Positions 1 through 7,999 of a DNA stretch of 48,013 nt are shown here, piece by piece. Each line of letters starts with the position of its first letter. The stretch's first letter is position 1. A program made the translations under genes and the position numbers. Below the pieces are notes generated by a model that was given only the letters and a program-made list of their open reading frames with translations, was not told the DNA's origin and searched no databases. Source of the DNA: Oscillospiraceae bacterium (GTDB taxonomy: Bacteria; Bacillota; Clostridia; Oscillospirales; CAG-272); NCBI GenBank assembly GCA_015065105.1, contig SVQZ01000011.1, forward strand, positions 1-48,013, written 5' to 3'.

Positions 1-96
1 CTACCGTACATAGTACGCCTACGTCCCCTTTTCACGAAAACCTACGCTTCCTTTTTCGAAGCCTGACAGCTTGTCGATAAGTTTATCGACAAGCTG
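1..96 (-). repeat. Post-terminator repeat element, copy 1 (partial, runs off the window start)
   Basis: Read on the minus strand, this element starts at position 96, directly after the hairpin that follows mazF. It opens with a 14-bp inverted repeat (67-80 with 83-96) of the form CAGCTTGTCGATAA / TTATCGACAAGCTG. It ends with TTTTCGTGAAAA and a GGCGTACTATGTACGGTAG-like end. The same beginning and end recur downstream of typA (41739-41878). Shorter relatives follow the dapA-like gene and asd. It is non-coding. Confidence 0.6.
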
Positions 97-123
97 AAGG
101 GATGAAGTGTTACTTCATCCCTT
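97..123. terminator. 12-bp hairpin between mazF and repeat element
   Basis: AAGGGATGAAGT (97-108) pairs perfectly with ACTTCATCCCTT (112-123) across a 3-nt loop. The plus side continues with TT, while the minus side runs into CAGCTTG. It lies downstream of mazF on the minus strand and is probably its terminator, with the U-tract replaced by the repeat element. Confidence 0.6.
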
Positions 124-132
124 TTGTGCTTT

Positions 133-227
133 CAATTCACGTAAGCAAAGCTGTCAATTCACGAGCGCTTGGCTCAATTCATGCAACAAAGTTGCAATTT
201 ACTCAATGCAAAGCATTGGCAGTTCAC
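133..227 (-). repeat. Array of CAATTCAC repeats alternating with mini-hairpins in the mazF 3' region
   Basis: Five copies of a CAATTCAC-like octamer start at 133, 155, 175, 195 and 220. Each is followed by a small palindrome of different sequence. The clearest are GCAAC-AAA-GTTGC (183-195) and CAATGC-AAA-GCATTG (204-218). The spacing is 20-25 nt. The stem sequences change while pairing and the AAA loop (TTT on the minus strand) are kept in the best units. The array overlaps the mazF stop codon and leads into the 97-123 hairpin, so it would be transcribed as the mazF 3' UTR. Confidence 0.6.
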
Positions 228-619
228 GCCGTAACGATAGGCGGAACGGAATAAGCCGTATCCTGGACACCCAAGCCAAAGCTTACGCTCAGGGCCTCGT
301 TTACCCTTGACATCATACCGTCGTCAAGTCTGCCGATACGCTCCTTAAGTCTTTTTTTATCTATAGTTCTGACCTGTTCAAGCAGAATGACCGAATCACA
401 GGCAAGTCCCGCTTCCCCTCCCACAGAGCATCTCACGTCAATATGGGTAGGAAGCTTGTTTTTTGACATACGGCTGGTTATGGCGGCGGCTATAACGGTA
501 GGGCTGTAACGGTTACCCACGTCATTCTGTACTATAAGTACCGGACGCAGACCGCCCTGTTCACTTCCAACCACCGGGCTCAGATCGGCATAATATATTT
601 CACCGCGTTTAACATTCAC
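224..619 (-). CDS. ndoA: MazF/NdoA-type mRNA interferase (toxin)
   Basis: This 131-residue protein carries the full NdoA (EndoA) signature of Firmicutes: [20 protein letters not shown], then [14 protein letters not shown] and [14 protein letters not shown]. Family members are ribosome-independent endoribonucleases that cut at U-rich sites. Arg25 and Thr48, the catalytic pair known from Bacillus subtilis, fall at the same positions here. I chose the GTG start at 619 because GGAG lies 10 nt upstream. A longer reading frame reaches 721 but has no ribosome binding site and no family similarity. The C-terminus is about 15 residues longer than the Bacillus protein. No ribbon-helix-helix antitoxin gene lies upstream, where the Bacillus antitoxin gene sits. 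The nearest upstream gene encodes a membrane protein. Confidence 0.92.
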   Translation of the reverse strand: MNVKRGEIYYADLSPVVGSEQGGLRPVLIVQNDVGNRYSPTVIAAAITSRMSKNKLPTHIDVRCSVGGEAGLACDSVILLEQVRTIDKKRLKERIGRLDDGMMSRVNEALSVSFGLGVQDTAYSVPPIVTA

Positions 620-771
620 TTTTTTCACACTCCGTTTTGTTTTTATTACAATATAATTTTTCCACAGCCCGGAGCATTTTAAACAGTCTCGGGTAATTGT
701 TTGCAGATAATTTTGCGACAATATTTACCACTAACTATTTTATTTTTCATAATTGATTTTGATACTCGGCA

Positions 772-1011
772 CTACTGCGCCGAATTTTGCCTTTTAAGAT
801 AAATATCGGATATCATGGCGGCAATTATCACAAAAAGCACACTTATAAGGGTCCGCTCGATCATATTTTCTATCATGACCGTACTAAGTATATTTTTTTG
901 GAGCATGGCTCTGGTATAGAAAAGAATAGCTGCCGAAACAACACTGCAAAGACCAAGCCCTGCGTGAACTATCACCATGCTTATTTTATTTATCAAATAC
1001 GCTTCTTTCAT
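772..1011 (-). CDS. Small membrane protein, two predicted transmembrane helices
   Basis: This 79-residue protein is not a family I recognise. Hydrophobic stretches at about residues 11-33 and 54-72 predict two membrane helices joined by a short loop, and the C-terminus is basic (YLKRQN). I chose the second in-frame ATG (1011) because AAGGAGG lies 5 nt upstream. The first ATG at 1026 has no ribosome binding site. It lies upstream of mazF on the same strand with a 152-nt gap and could share its transcript. It has no DNA-binding motif, so it does not look like the missing MazE-type antitoxin. Confidence 0.6.
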   Translation of the reverse strand: MKEAYLINKISMVIVHAGLGLCSVVSAAILFYTRAMLQKNILSTVMIENMIERTLISVLFVIIAAMISDIYLKRQNSAQ

Positions 1012-1162
1012 TATGGCCTCCTTCATATTTTATACCTTGATTCTAACATAAAGCGTAAAAAAAATCATCGGTCAATTTATGGAGAGGGAGGTGTAAAATA
1101 GAAAGTATTCATATTTTTTCAAAAAAATATATAATAATTTGTTCAAATTCCGTTATTTTCTC

Positions 1163-1191
1163 TTGACAGATAAATAAAATTATTATAAAAT
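1163..1191 (+). promoter_or_regulatory. SigA-type promoter of rny
   Basis: TTGACA (1163-1168) and TAAAAT (1186-1191) are 17 nt apart in an AT-rich region, about 84 nt upstream of the rny start. Confidence 0.65.
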
Positions 1192-1274
1192 AATATATGT
1201 ATTTTGTTTTGAATTGTTCTCGTCAAAAGACGGTTTATAACAATACTTTGAAAATTTAATATTGGAGGTGTACT

Positions 1275-2822
1275 ATGCTACCGGAACTTATTGTAGGTTT
1301 AGTATCCTTCGTCGTTGCTTTGATACTCGGTGTTCTTATCGGTATCCTCTACCGTAAAAAGGTTGCAGAGGCAGAGATAGGAAGCGCTGAGGAACAGGCC
1401 AAAAAGATCGTGGAAGAAGGCGAAAAGCTCGCTGAAACCAAGAAAAAGGAAGCCTTGCTCGAAGCAAAGGAAGAGATTTTAAGAAACAAGAACGAGTCTG
1501 AACGCGAGCTCAAGGAGCGACGCAAGGAAATTTCCCGTATGGAAAACCGCGTAACTCAGAGAGAAGAAACACTTGACCGTAAGCTTGAAAATCTCGAAAA
1601 GAAGGAAGAAACCTTAAACAAGAAGATCAAGGAAAACACAGAACTCGGCGAAGAGATCGAAGCACTCAAGGCACAAGAGCTTGAAGTACTTCAGAAGATC
1701 TCGGGCTACAGCGTACAGGAAGCCAAGGATGAACTTCTTTCAAGAATTGAGGAAGAGGTCAAGCATGAGGCGGCTATGAAGATCGTTGAGATCGAAAGCC
1801 AGCTCAAGGAAGAGGCTGATGACAAGGCAAGACACATTATCTCTCTTGCTATCCAGCGTTGCGCTGCAGACCATGTTTCCGAAACCACTGTATCTGTTGT
1901 TAACCTGCCCAACGATGATATGAAGGGTAGAATCATCGGACGTGAAGGCAGAAACATCAGAGCTATTGAGACCCTTACGGGTGTTGACCTTATTATCGAC
2001 GATACACCCGAAGCGATCACCCTTTCAAGCTTCGATCCCGTAAGAAGAGAAGTTGCAAGGATCTCGCTTGAAAAGCTTATTTCCGACGGCCGTATCCATC
2101 CCGCAAGAATCGAAGAGATGGTTGAAAAGGCAAAGAAAGAAGTTGACGCTTCCATCAAGCAGGCAGGAGATAAGGCGATTTTTGAAACAGGTATCCACGG
2201 AATCAATACCGAGCTTGTTAAATTGCTCGGACGACTCAGATACCGCACCAGCTACGGTCAGAACGTGCTTGCACATTCTATCGAGGTTGCATTCCTTTCC
2301 GGCATAATTGCCGATGAATTGGGAATCGACAGTACCCTTGCAAAGCGCGCAGGTCTTTTACATGATATCGGTAAGGCTCTTACCGGCGAGCATGAAGGCT
2401 CTCACGTTCAGCTTGGTATTGACGTAGCAAGAAAGTATAAGGAAAACAAGGACGTGCTTCATGCCATCGAAGCGCATCACGGCGACGTTGAGCCCAGAAC
2501 TCTCATTGCTATGATAGTTCAGGCGGCTGACGCAATTTCCGCCGCAAGACCCGGCGCAAGACGCGAGGATCTTGAAAATTACATAAAACGACTCCAGAAG
2601 CTTGAGGAGATCGCTACCAGTTTTGACGGTATCGAAAAATCCTTTGCTATCCAGGCAGGCCGTGAGATCCGAATCATGGTTAAGCCGGATGAGGTAAACG
2701 ACGACCAGATGGTACTCGTTGCCCGCGAGATCGTAAAGAAAATTGAGGCTGAGCTTGAATATCCCGGACAGATCAAGATCAATGTCATCCGTGAAAGCAG
2801 AGCCGTTGATTACGCAAAATAA
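1275..2822 (+). CDS. rny: Ribonuclease Y
   Basis: RNase Y is the membrane-bound endoribonuclease that starts mRNA decay in many Firmicutes. The 515 residues show the standard order: an N-terminal membrane helix (about 4-26), a long charged coiled coil (about 30-200), a KH RNA-binding domain with [10 protein letters not shown] at 218-227, and an HD phosphohydrolase domain with the His363-Asp364 pair in LLHDIGKAL. The length matches the family (about 520). TTGGAGG lies just upstream of the ATG, and a consensus promoter is at 1163-1191. A strong hairpin at 2930-2958 separates it from ymdB, so the two are adjacent as in Bacillus but not obviously one transcript. Confidence 0.97.
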   Translation: MLPELIVGLVSFVVALILGVLIGILYRKKVAEAEIGSAEEQAKKIVEEGEKLAETKKKEALLEAKEEILRNKNESERELKERRKEISRMENRVTQREETLDRKLENLEKKEETLNKKIKENTELGEEIEALKAQELEVLQKISGYSVQEAKDELLSRIEEEVKHEAAMKIVEIESQLKEEADDKARHIISLAIQRCAADHVSETTVSVVNLPNDDMKGRIIGREGRNIRAIETLTGVDLIIDDTPEAITLSSFDPVRREVARISLEKLISDGRIHPARIEEMVEKAKKEVDASIKQAGDKAIFETGIHGINTELVKLLGRLRYRTSYGQNVLAHSIEVAFLSGIIADELGIDSTLAKRAGLLHDIGKALTGEHEGSHVQLGIDVARKYKENKDVLHAIEAHHGDVEPRTLIAMIVQAADAISAARPGARREDLENYIKRLQKLEEIATSFDGIEKSFAIQAGREIRIMVKPDEVNDDQMVLVAREIVKKIEAELEYPGQIKINVIRESRAVDYAK

Positions 2823-2929
2823 GGTAACTTGTTTTGATTACATATAGATAATTAATATAAAACTATGACGATATCTATACGGGAAACCGTTTCATATATT
2901 TTATTTAATTAACTATAATTTAAAAGCAG

Positions 2930-2966
2930 AATAAGCACCTGCTGTGCAGGTGCTTATTTATTTTAA
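2930..2966 (+). terminator. Intrinsic terminator of rny
   Basis: A perfect 13-bp stem (2930-2942 with 2946-2958, AATAAGCACCTGC/GCAGGTGCTTATT) with loop TGT is followed by TATTTTAAAA. Confidence 0.85.
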
Positions 2967-3064
2967 AAAGGGTATGCCTGACAAACCTGCTCTTCACACC
3001 GCCCATCCACACTCAAAGGCACGTTTCAGGGCTTACCGAAATAAGATAACAGAAAGAACTCAAA

Positions 3065-3835
3065 ATGAAAATTTTAGCTATAGGAGACATTGTAGGTCCT
3101 TTGGGACTTGAATATCTTTCAAGGAATCTCCGCAATTACATTTCAAAGGAAAAGATATCCCTAACCTTGGTCAACGGCGAGAATGCCAGCATAGGTAACG
3201 GACTCTGCCGCGCCGATGCCGAAGCTATACTCGAAGCGGGAGCCGACGTTATAACGGGAGGAAATCATATCTGGCAGAAAAAGGATCTGCGCGATTTTCT
3301 TGACACAAGCGAAAGAATAATCCGCCCCTGCAATTATCCCGGTCAGAACGAGGGTAACGGCTATACCATAGCCGATGCCAACGGCTACAGAGTGCTTGTT
3401 ATAAACGTTATGGGTATAGTATTTTCAGATCCCCTTGACTGTCCCTTCAATGCAGTTGAGCGTGTGCTCAAGCGTGAAGAGGGCAACTATGACTTTGCAA
3501 CACTCGATATCCATGCCGAAACTACAAGCGAAAAGTATGCTCTTGCAAGATATTTTGACGGCAGAATAAACTGTATCTACGGAACACACACACATATTCC
3601 CACCGCCGATGAGCAGGTACTCCCCGCCGGCAGCGGGTATATTACCGATATCGGTATGACGGGTGCCCATGACGGCATTTTAGGCGTAAAGACCGAATGC
3701 ATAATCCATAAGCTAACAACAAAGCTCCCCACACGCTTTGAATTGGCGGAGGGCGATGTTCGTATCAACGGCGCACTCTTTCACCTTAATACCTCCACAG
3801 GCAGGGTAGAAAAGGTTGAAAGAATAAAGTTGTAA
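3065..3835 (+). CDS. ymdB: YmdB-family metallophosphoesterase (cyclic-nucleotide phosphodiesterase)
   Basis: This 256-residue protein belongs to the TIGR00282/YmdB family of two-metal phosphodiesterases. In Bacillus, YmdB acts on cyclic nucleotides and affects motility and biofilm choice. The metal and catalytic residues are all present: Asp8 (AIGDIVG), Glu39-Asn40 (NGENAS), Asn67-His68 (GGNHIW), His150 (DIHAE), and His175 and His177 (GTHTH). These positions match the Bacillus protein. It follows rny as in many Firmicutes, though with a terminator between them. No clear promoter was found in 2967-3064. The ribosome binding site is weak (AGAAAG). A bidirectional terminator follows. Confidence 0.95.
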   Translation: MKILAIGDIVGPLGLEYLSRNLRNYISKEKISLTLVNGENASIGNGLCRADAEAILEAGADVITGGNHIWQKKDLRDFLDTSERIIRPCNYPGQNEGNGYTIADANGYRVLVINVMGIVFSDPLDCPFNAVERVLKREEGNYDFATLDIHAETTSEKYALARYFDGRINCIYGTHTHIPTADEQVLPAGSGYITDIGMTGAHDGILGVKTECIIHKLTTKLPTRFELAEGDVRINGALFHLNTSTGRVEKVERIKL

Positions 3836-3863
3836 AAGTATCAGAAAACTACGTTTTGCACAG

Positions 3864-3904
3864 AAAAAAGCATAAAACCGAAGCACACGGTTTTATGCTT
3901 TTTT
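3864..3904. terminator. Bidirectional terminator between ymdB and the M23-like gene
   Basis: A perfect 17-bp stem (3864-3880 with 3888-3904) has A-rich and T-rich ends and a 7-nt loop. It serves two convergent genes. Confidence 0.88.
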
Positions 3905-3952
3905 AATTTACGGGAAATTGATCTGCTTTGAGACAGCTCCCTTGTTTTACCG

Positions 3953-5614
3953 TTACTCTAAAATGATTCCTTCTTCATCCCAGATCTCATAAGGACAAAC
4001 GTAAGTACCGTTGACTGTAAATGCAACAGATACCTGATTACCGTCGGTATAACCCGACATACCGCTTGTACCGAGAACATCGCCTGTGCTTACAACATCG
4101 CCGACCTTAACGTCAACGTCCTTGAAGTTAGCATAGACAGTCATCAAGCCGAGACCGTGGTCAACAACAACAGTCTTGCCCGAAAGGGTCTGCTCTCCAA
4201 CGTAAACCACCTTACCGTTATTCATTGCAAGGATATCGTTACCCGTTCTTGAAGATACTCTCACCCATTCGTTTACGTATTCGTAACCTGCATTCGTAAC
4301 AAGAGTTCTTCCGAAGCCTGATTTAACGGAGCTGCCGCTTACAGGATATATAAATTCACCGTCAAAATATCTCTCATCGCTCTTTGCACAAAGAATATCC
4401 TTCATATTATCGTTAAACTCCTCGAACGAGGCTTCGGTAAGAGAGCTTGACGAGATCTCTTCAAGTCTGGGAGAATTGCCCTTATAATAGTATTCTTCAA
4501 TTTCGAGGGTATGCTCACGGGGCATTGTCTCGATGCCGTTGGCTGTAAACTTAAAGGTATATGTACCCGCCTCAAGGCCGTAGGGGAGAGGGATGACAGC
4601 GCGTACAAGATCTCCGTCCTTGTAGAATACAGGCTTAACACCTATATCGGGTTCGGAGGTAAGCTCTATCTTATCGGGTTCACAGGAAACGTTCTTGCCG
4701 GTAACCGTAAGGAAGTAGCCTGCCTCGATATTATCGGCGCTGGAGGTTATTGTAAATTCGGGGGAGTCAATTATCTTACACTTGAATCTGTAAACAAGCT
4801 CGCCCTCGCAGACCTTTTCACCGCGCTCCCATTTAGCTGTGAGCTGTACCTCGATGGTCTGGTTCTTGGGTATCTCCGCCTTACCCTTGTCCAAAGAGCC
4901 GGAATAGATGGCAGCACCGTCGCTGTCCAAAATATCAACGTATTGTGAAGAGGGCGCGCCGGGACCGTTGGTAAATGTGAGATTAAGATCGTTATGGAAG
5001 GTATATTCCTTACCGGTATATGCATCGTCATTCTTTTCGGTATAGGTAGGGTAAAGATTGTCTATAGTAAGATAGCTCCATTTAACCGAAACAGGTTCGA
5101 TATATTCAACCTCGGGAGTTGAGGCTACGGGAATGTCAGCGGTATCAAACACCTTCATACCGTAAACCGAAAGAAGAAATGCCTTTGCGTAGTCTTCGGG
5201 GATATTATAGCACTTGTTATTTACATCCGTATAATAACAGCGGTCGGGCTGCTCTGTATAATAGAACTTATATTCAACGGGTCTGTTATAGTTTGTGAAG
5301 GTAACGGTATAATGGGGGATACCCTTAAGAGTATCGGGAAGTCCGGAAACCTTCTTTGAGATCTTTGAAACCTCGGAAAAATATCCGAGCATATTTGTAC
5401 TTATATCGTTAAGATCAAGCTTGCCCTTGCTCTCGTCGAAAACAAAGCTTTCGGGTTCCTCGGTCTTACCGTCATGGGGCATCTTCAAAGTAATGCTTGT
5501 AACACTGCCCGAGGTTATGGGCGAATCCTTCGTTATAACGTAATAACAAAGAGCCACTATCGTGGGTATTATCATTATTACAGCCACTAAGACCGTCAAT
5601 AGATTTTTTTTCAT
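3953..5614 (-). CDS. Membrane-anchored M23 (LytM)-like protein, zinc site degenerate
   Basis: The protein has 553 residues. An N-terminal membrane anchor (about 4-26) is followed by a long extracellular region with a probable Ig-like part (about 290-380). The last 130 residues have the fold signature of M23 peptidoglycan endopeptidases: YPVSG, GFGR at 433-436, GKVVYVG, VVVDHGLGLMTVYANF, VKVGDVVSTGDVLGTSG. The zinc ligands are not conserved. The first His is Arg456 (only Asp460 remains), the YAH His is Asn496, and the closing HxH is VSV at 528-530. This suggests a non-catalytic binding or activating role, as for EnvC or SpoIIQ, rather than cell-wall cleavage. AAGGAGAT precedes the ATG. The gene is divergent from the NifU-like gene. 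Confidence 0.85.
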   Translation of the reverse strand: MKKNLLTVLVAVIMIIPTIVALCYYVITKDSPITSGSVTSITLKMPHDGKTEEPESFVFDESKGKLDLNDISTNMLGYFSEVSKISKKVSGLPDTLKGIPHYTVTFTNYNRPVEYKFYYTEQPDRCYYTDVNNKCYNIPEDYAKAFLLSVYGMKVFDTADIPVASTPEVEYIEPVSVKWSYLTIDNLYPTYTEKNDDAYTGKEYTFHNDLNLTFTNGPGAPSSQYVDILDSDGAAIYSGSLDKGKAEIPKNQTIEVQLTAKWERGEKVCEGELVYRFKCKIIDSPEFTITSSADNIEAGYFLTVTGKNVSCEPDKIELTSEPDIGVKPVFYKDGDLVRAVIPLPYGLEAGTYTFKFTANGIETMPREHTLEIEEYYYKGNSPRLEEISSSSLTEASFEEFNDNMKDILCAKSDERYFDGEFIYPVSGSSVKSGFGRTLVTNAGYEYVNEWVRVSSRTGNDILAMNNGKVVYVGEQTLSGKTVVVDHGLGLMTVYANFKDVDVKVGDVVSTGDVLGTSGMSGYTDGNQVSVAFTVNGTYVCPYEIWDEEGIILE

Positions 5615-5659
5615 AAAGATCTCCTTTTCTTCTAAGGTAAGAATAAGACATATATAATA

Positions 5660-5688
5660 ATTATACCTCTTTTTTTCCTTTTGGTCAA
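5660..5688 (-). promoter_or_regulatory. SigA-type promoter of the M23-like gene
   Basis: On the minus strand TTGACC (5683-5688) and TATAAT (5660-5665) are separated by 17 nt. Confidence 0.65.
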
Positions 5689-5756
5689 GAGATTTCGAAA
5701 AAATTGAATTTTACGGTGTATCACGGGAAAATATAACGAAAAGATTTAGTTAATTG

Positions 5757-5785
5757 TTGATTTATTAACAAAATCGTGTTATAAT
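5757..5785 (+). promoter_or_regulatory. SigA-type promoter of the NifU-like/GGGtGRT operon
   Basis: TTGATT (5757-5762) and TATAAT (5780-5785) are 17 nt apart, 43 nt before the start codon. Confidence 0.65.
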
Positions 5786-5828
5786 GATTTCGTATGATTT
5801 AAAAAATTCAGCAAAGGAGTATATAATT

Positions 5829-6542
5829 ATGAGCGAATTCAATTGCCCCTACGCTACAACTCATGAAGTTGAAAATATGTGCGTAGTTGCAAAGGGCCCC
5901 AAGCACGGTCCCGCACCCATTCCCGAAGAGGGCAGATGGGTTAAATCCTATCAGATCAGCGATATCAGCGGTCTTTCCCACGGTATCGGCTGGTGTGCAC
6001 CCCAGCAGGGTACATGTAAGCTTACACTTAACGTTAAGAAGGGTATCATCGAAGAAGCACTTGTTGAAACACTCGGTTGCTCCGGTATGACCCATTCCGC
6101 AGCTATGGCTGCTGAGATCCTCCAGGGCAAGACCCTTTTAGAGGCTCTCAATACCGACCTTGTTTGTGACGCTATCAACGTAGCTATGCGTGAGATCTTC
6201 AAGCAGTTAGCATACGGCCGTACACAGACAGCTTTCTCCGAGGACGGTCTTCCCATCGGTGCAGGTCTTGAAGACCTCGGTAAGGGACTTCGTTCTCAGG
6301 TAGGTACGATCTTTGCTACCAACACAAAGGGCGTTCGTTACCTCGAAATGGCTGAAGGTTATATCCTTGAGCTCGGACTTGATGCAAACAACGAAGTTAT
6401 CGGTTATAAGTTCGTTCACCTCGGTAAGTTCATGGATGCTTACAAGGCAGGTAAGGACATCAAGGAAGCATTTGATGAAAATATCAAGACCTACGGTAGA
6501 TATGCTGACGCAGTTAAGTATATCGATCCCAGAAAGCAGTAA
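5829..6542 (+). CDS. NifU-like iron-sulfur cluster assembly scaffold protein
   Basis: The 237-residue product resembles the NifU N-terminal/IscU scaffold fold. Cysteines lie in the expected type of context: GWCAPQQGTC near residue 60 and LGCSGMTHSAAMAAE near residue 85. IscU-type scaffolds assemble Fe-S clusters before transfer to target proteins, but this longer subfamily is known mainly by its pairing with the next gene and its exact role is not established. I chose the ATG at 5829 because AAAGGAG lies 9 nt upstream. An in-frame extension to 5784 overlaps the promoter -10 box. No cysteine desulfurase gene is nearby. Confidence 0.82.
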   Translation: MSEFNCPYATTHEVENMCVVAKGPKHGPAPIPEEGRWVKSYQISDISGLSHGIGWCAPQQGTCKLTLNVKKGIIEEALVETLGCSGMTHSAAMAAEILQGKTLLEALNTDLVCDAINVAMREIFKQLAYGRTQTAFSEDGLPIGAGLEDLGKGLRSQVGTIFATNTKGVRYLEMAEGYILELGLDANNEVIGYKFVHLGKFMDAYKAGKDIKEAFDENIKTYGRYADAVKYIDPRKQ

Positions 6543-6559
6543 GAAGGGAGGATAAAGTA

Positions 6560-7567
6560 ATGTCTAACAATGTAGTATTTGAAGGAAAAGAAAGAAGAAT
6601 GGCCGGCATTGAAAAGTGCATGGCGCAGTACGGCATCAAGGATCTTGAGGACGCTCGCGCAATTTGTCTTGAGCGCGGTATCGACGTTGATGCTATCGTT
6701 AAGGGCGTTCAGCCCATCGCTTTCGAGAATGCAAGCTGGGCATACACTCTCGGTGCTGCAGTAGCAATCAAGAAGGGTACTAAGTCCGCAGCAGAGGCTG
6801 CAGCCGATATCGGTATCGGTCTCCAGGCATTCTGTATCCCCGGCTCCGTTGCAGAGCAGAGAGCTGTTGGTCTTGGCCACGGTAACCTCGCTGCAATGCT
6901 TCTCCGCGAAGAAACAGACTGCTTCTGCTTCCTTGCAGGTCATGAGTCCTTCGCAGCAGCAGAGGGCGCTATCGGTATCGCAAGAACCGCTAATAAGGTA
7001 AGAAAGAGTCCTCTTCGTGTTATCCTTAACGGTCTCGGCAAGGATGCTGCTTATATCATCTCCAGAATCAACGGCTTCACATACGTTGAAACTGATTTCG
7101 ACTTCTACACCGGTGAGGTTAAGGTAGTTAACGAAACTGCTTACTCCGATGGTGAAAGAGCTAAGGTTAAGTGCTACGGTGCAAACGACGTTCTCGAGGG
7201 CGTTGCTATCATGAGACTTGAGAAGGTTGACGTTTCCATCACCGGTAACTCCACCAACCCCACCAGATTCCAGCATCCCGTTGCAGGTACCTACAAGAAG
7301 TGGGCTATGGAAAACGGTAAGAAGTACTTCTCCGTTGCTTCCGGCGGCGGTACAGGCCGTACACTCCATCCCGACAATATGGCTGCAGGTCCTGCTTCCT
7401 ACGGTATGACAGACACAATGGGCCGTATGCACGGCGACGCGCAGTTTGCAGGCTCATCCTCCGTTCCCGCTCACGTAGAGATGATGGGTCTCATCGGCGC
7501 AGGTAACAACCCCATGGTTGGTATGACCGTTGCCGTTGCAGTTGCGATCGAGGAATCCTTTAAGTAA
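6560..7567 (+). CDS. GGGtGRT-motif protein, function unknown
   Basis: The 335-residue protein contains the name-giving motif GGGTGRT (in SVASGGGTGRTLHPDNM, around residue 268). Its family (PF14057 type) is found in anaerobic Firmicutes and almost always next to a NifU-like scaffold gene, as here with a 17-nt gap and a GGGAGG ribosome binding site. The biochemical role is unknown. The glycine-rich motif could bind a phosphate or nucleotide, which is inference. There are no membrane segments or signal peptide, so it is probably cytosolic. The 3' end carries one of the repeated 3'-UTR modules and then a strong terminator. Confidence 0.9.
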   Translation: MSNNVVFEGKERRMAGIEKCMAQYGIKDLEDARAICLERGIDVDAIVKGVQPIAFENASWAYTLGAAVAIKKGTKSAAEAAADIGIGLQAFCIPGSVAEQRAVGLGHGNLAAMLLREETDCFCFLAGHESFAAAEGAIGIARTANKVRKSPLRVILNGLGKDAAYIISRINGFTYVETDFDFYTGEVKVVNETAYSDGERAKVKCYGANDVLEGVAIMRLEKVDVSITGNSTNPTRFQHPVAGTYKKWAMENGKKYFSVASGGGTGRTLHPDNMAAGPASYGMTDTMGRMHGDAQFAGSSSVPAHVEMMGLIGAGNNPMVGMTVAVAVAIEESFK

Positions 7568-7570
7568 GCA

Positions 7571-7640
7571 GGCAGCGCCTGCAGGCAAGCCGCGCTCTGT
7601 AGCTTGTGCGAACAACGCACACGGAATTTTCAATAGAAAC
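7571..7640 (+). repeat. 3'-UTR structured module, copy D (divergent)
   Basis: The module begins 3 nt after the GGGtGRT stop codon and has the same sense as the gene. It has a first palindrome GCCTGCAGGC (7577-7586) and a second hairpin GTGCG-AACAA-CGCAC (7606-7620), followed by CACGGAATTTTCAATAG. This aligns with the copies after asd, the SDR gene and the 17.2-kb lipoprotein. The terminator follows 13 nt later. Confidence 0.55.
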
Positions 7641-7653
7641 AAATAAAATTGAA

Positions 7654-7700
7654 TTGGACACATCATTTCGGAGTTTTCCGCCATGATGTGTCCAACTTTT
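7654..7700 (+). terminator. Intrinsic terminator of the GGGtGRT operon
   Basis: A perfect 13-bp stem (7654-7666 with 7683-7695, TTGGACACATCAT/ATGATGTGTCCAA) with a 16-nt loop is followed by CTTTT. Confidence 0.8.
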
Positions 7701-7747
7701 GTTGTTCACGAAATTAGTTATATTTTTATATTTTGTGGAGGTTATTT

Positions 7748-7942
7748 ATGCGAAAATTACGGATGAATCAGAACGATTTTATCACCTTTGAGGAAGGATG
7801 TAACAAGTATCTTGATAATTGCCGACAACGCAATTTAAGGAAAGATACGATATCTAACCTGTATAAAAAACGTAATTCGGCTTTACACATCAAAACACAT
7901 CAAGCCGTTACAAAACAGAAAACTTTATACCTTTTTAATTGA
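7748..7942 (+). pseudogene. Remnant of a tyrosine recombinase (N-terminal SAM-like domain only)
   Basis: The reading frame has 64 codons, a good GGAGG ribosome binding site 6 nt before the ATG, and a sequence (TFEEGCNKYLDNCRQRNLRK, then DTI) typical of the core-binding N-terminal domain of phage-type integrases. The similarity ends after about 40 residues. The catalytic R-HxR-Y domain is absent here and in the next kilobase. I infer a decayed integrase whose first part is still in frame. A small independent protein is less likely. The stop overlaps the -35 box of the downstream LRR-SLH gene. Confidence 0.5.
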
Positions 7943-7968
7943 CAAATATATCCGTACTATGATATAAT
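7939..7968 (+). promoter_or_regulatory. SigA-type promoter of the LRR-SLH gene
   Basis: TTGACA (7939-7944) and TATAAT (7963-7968) are separated by 18 nt. AGGAAAGG lies just upstream of the ATG at 8000. Confidence 0.7.
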
Positions 7969-7999
7969 CACCATATAATCACAGGAAAGGATAAAAAAA

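Noticed and set aside
6491-7432. Long minus-strand open frame of 313 codons opposite the GGGtGRT gene
   Set aside because: It is very rich in Cys and Ser, has no ribosome binding site or family match, and lies wholly antisense to a well-supported gene.
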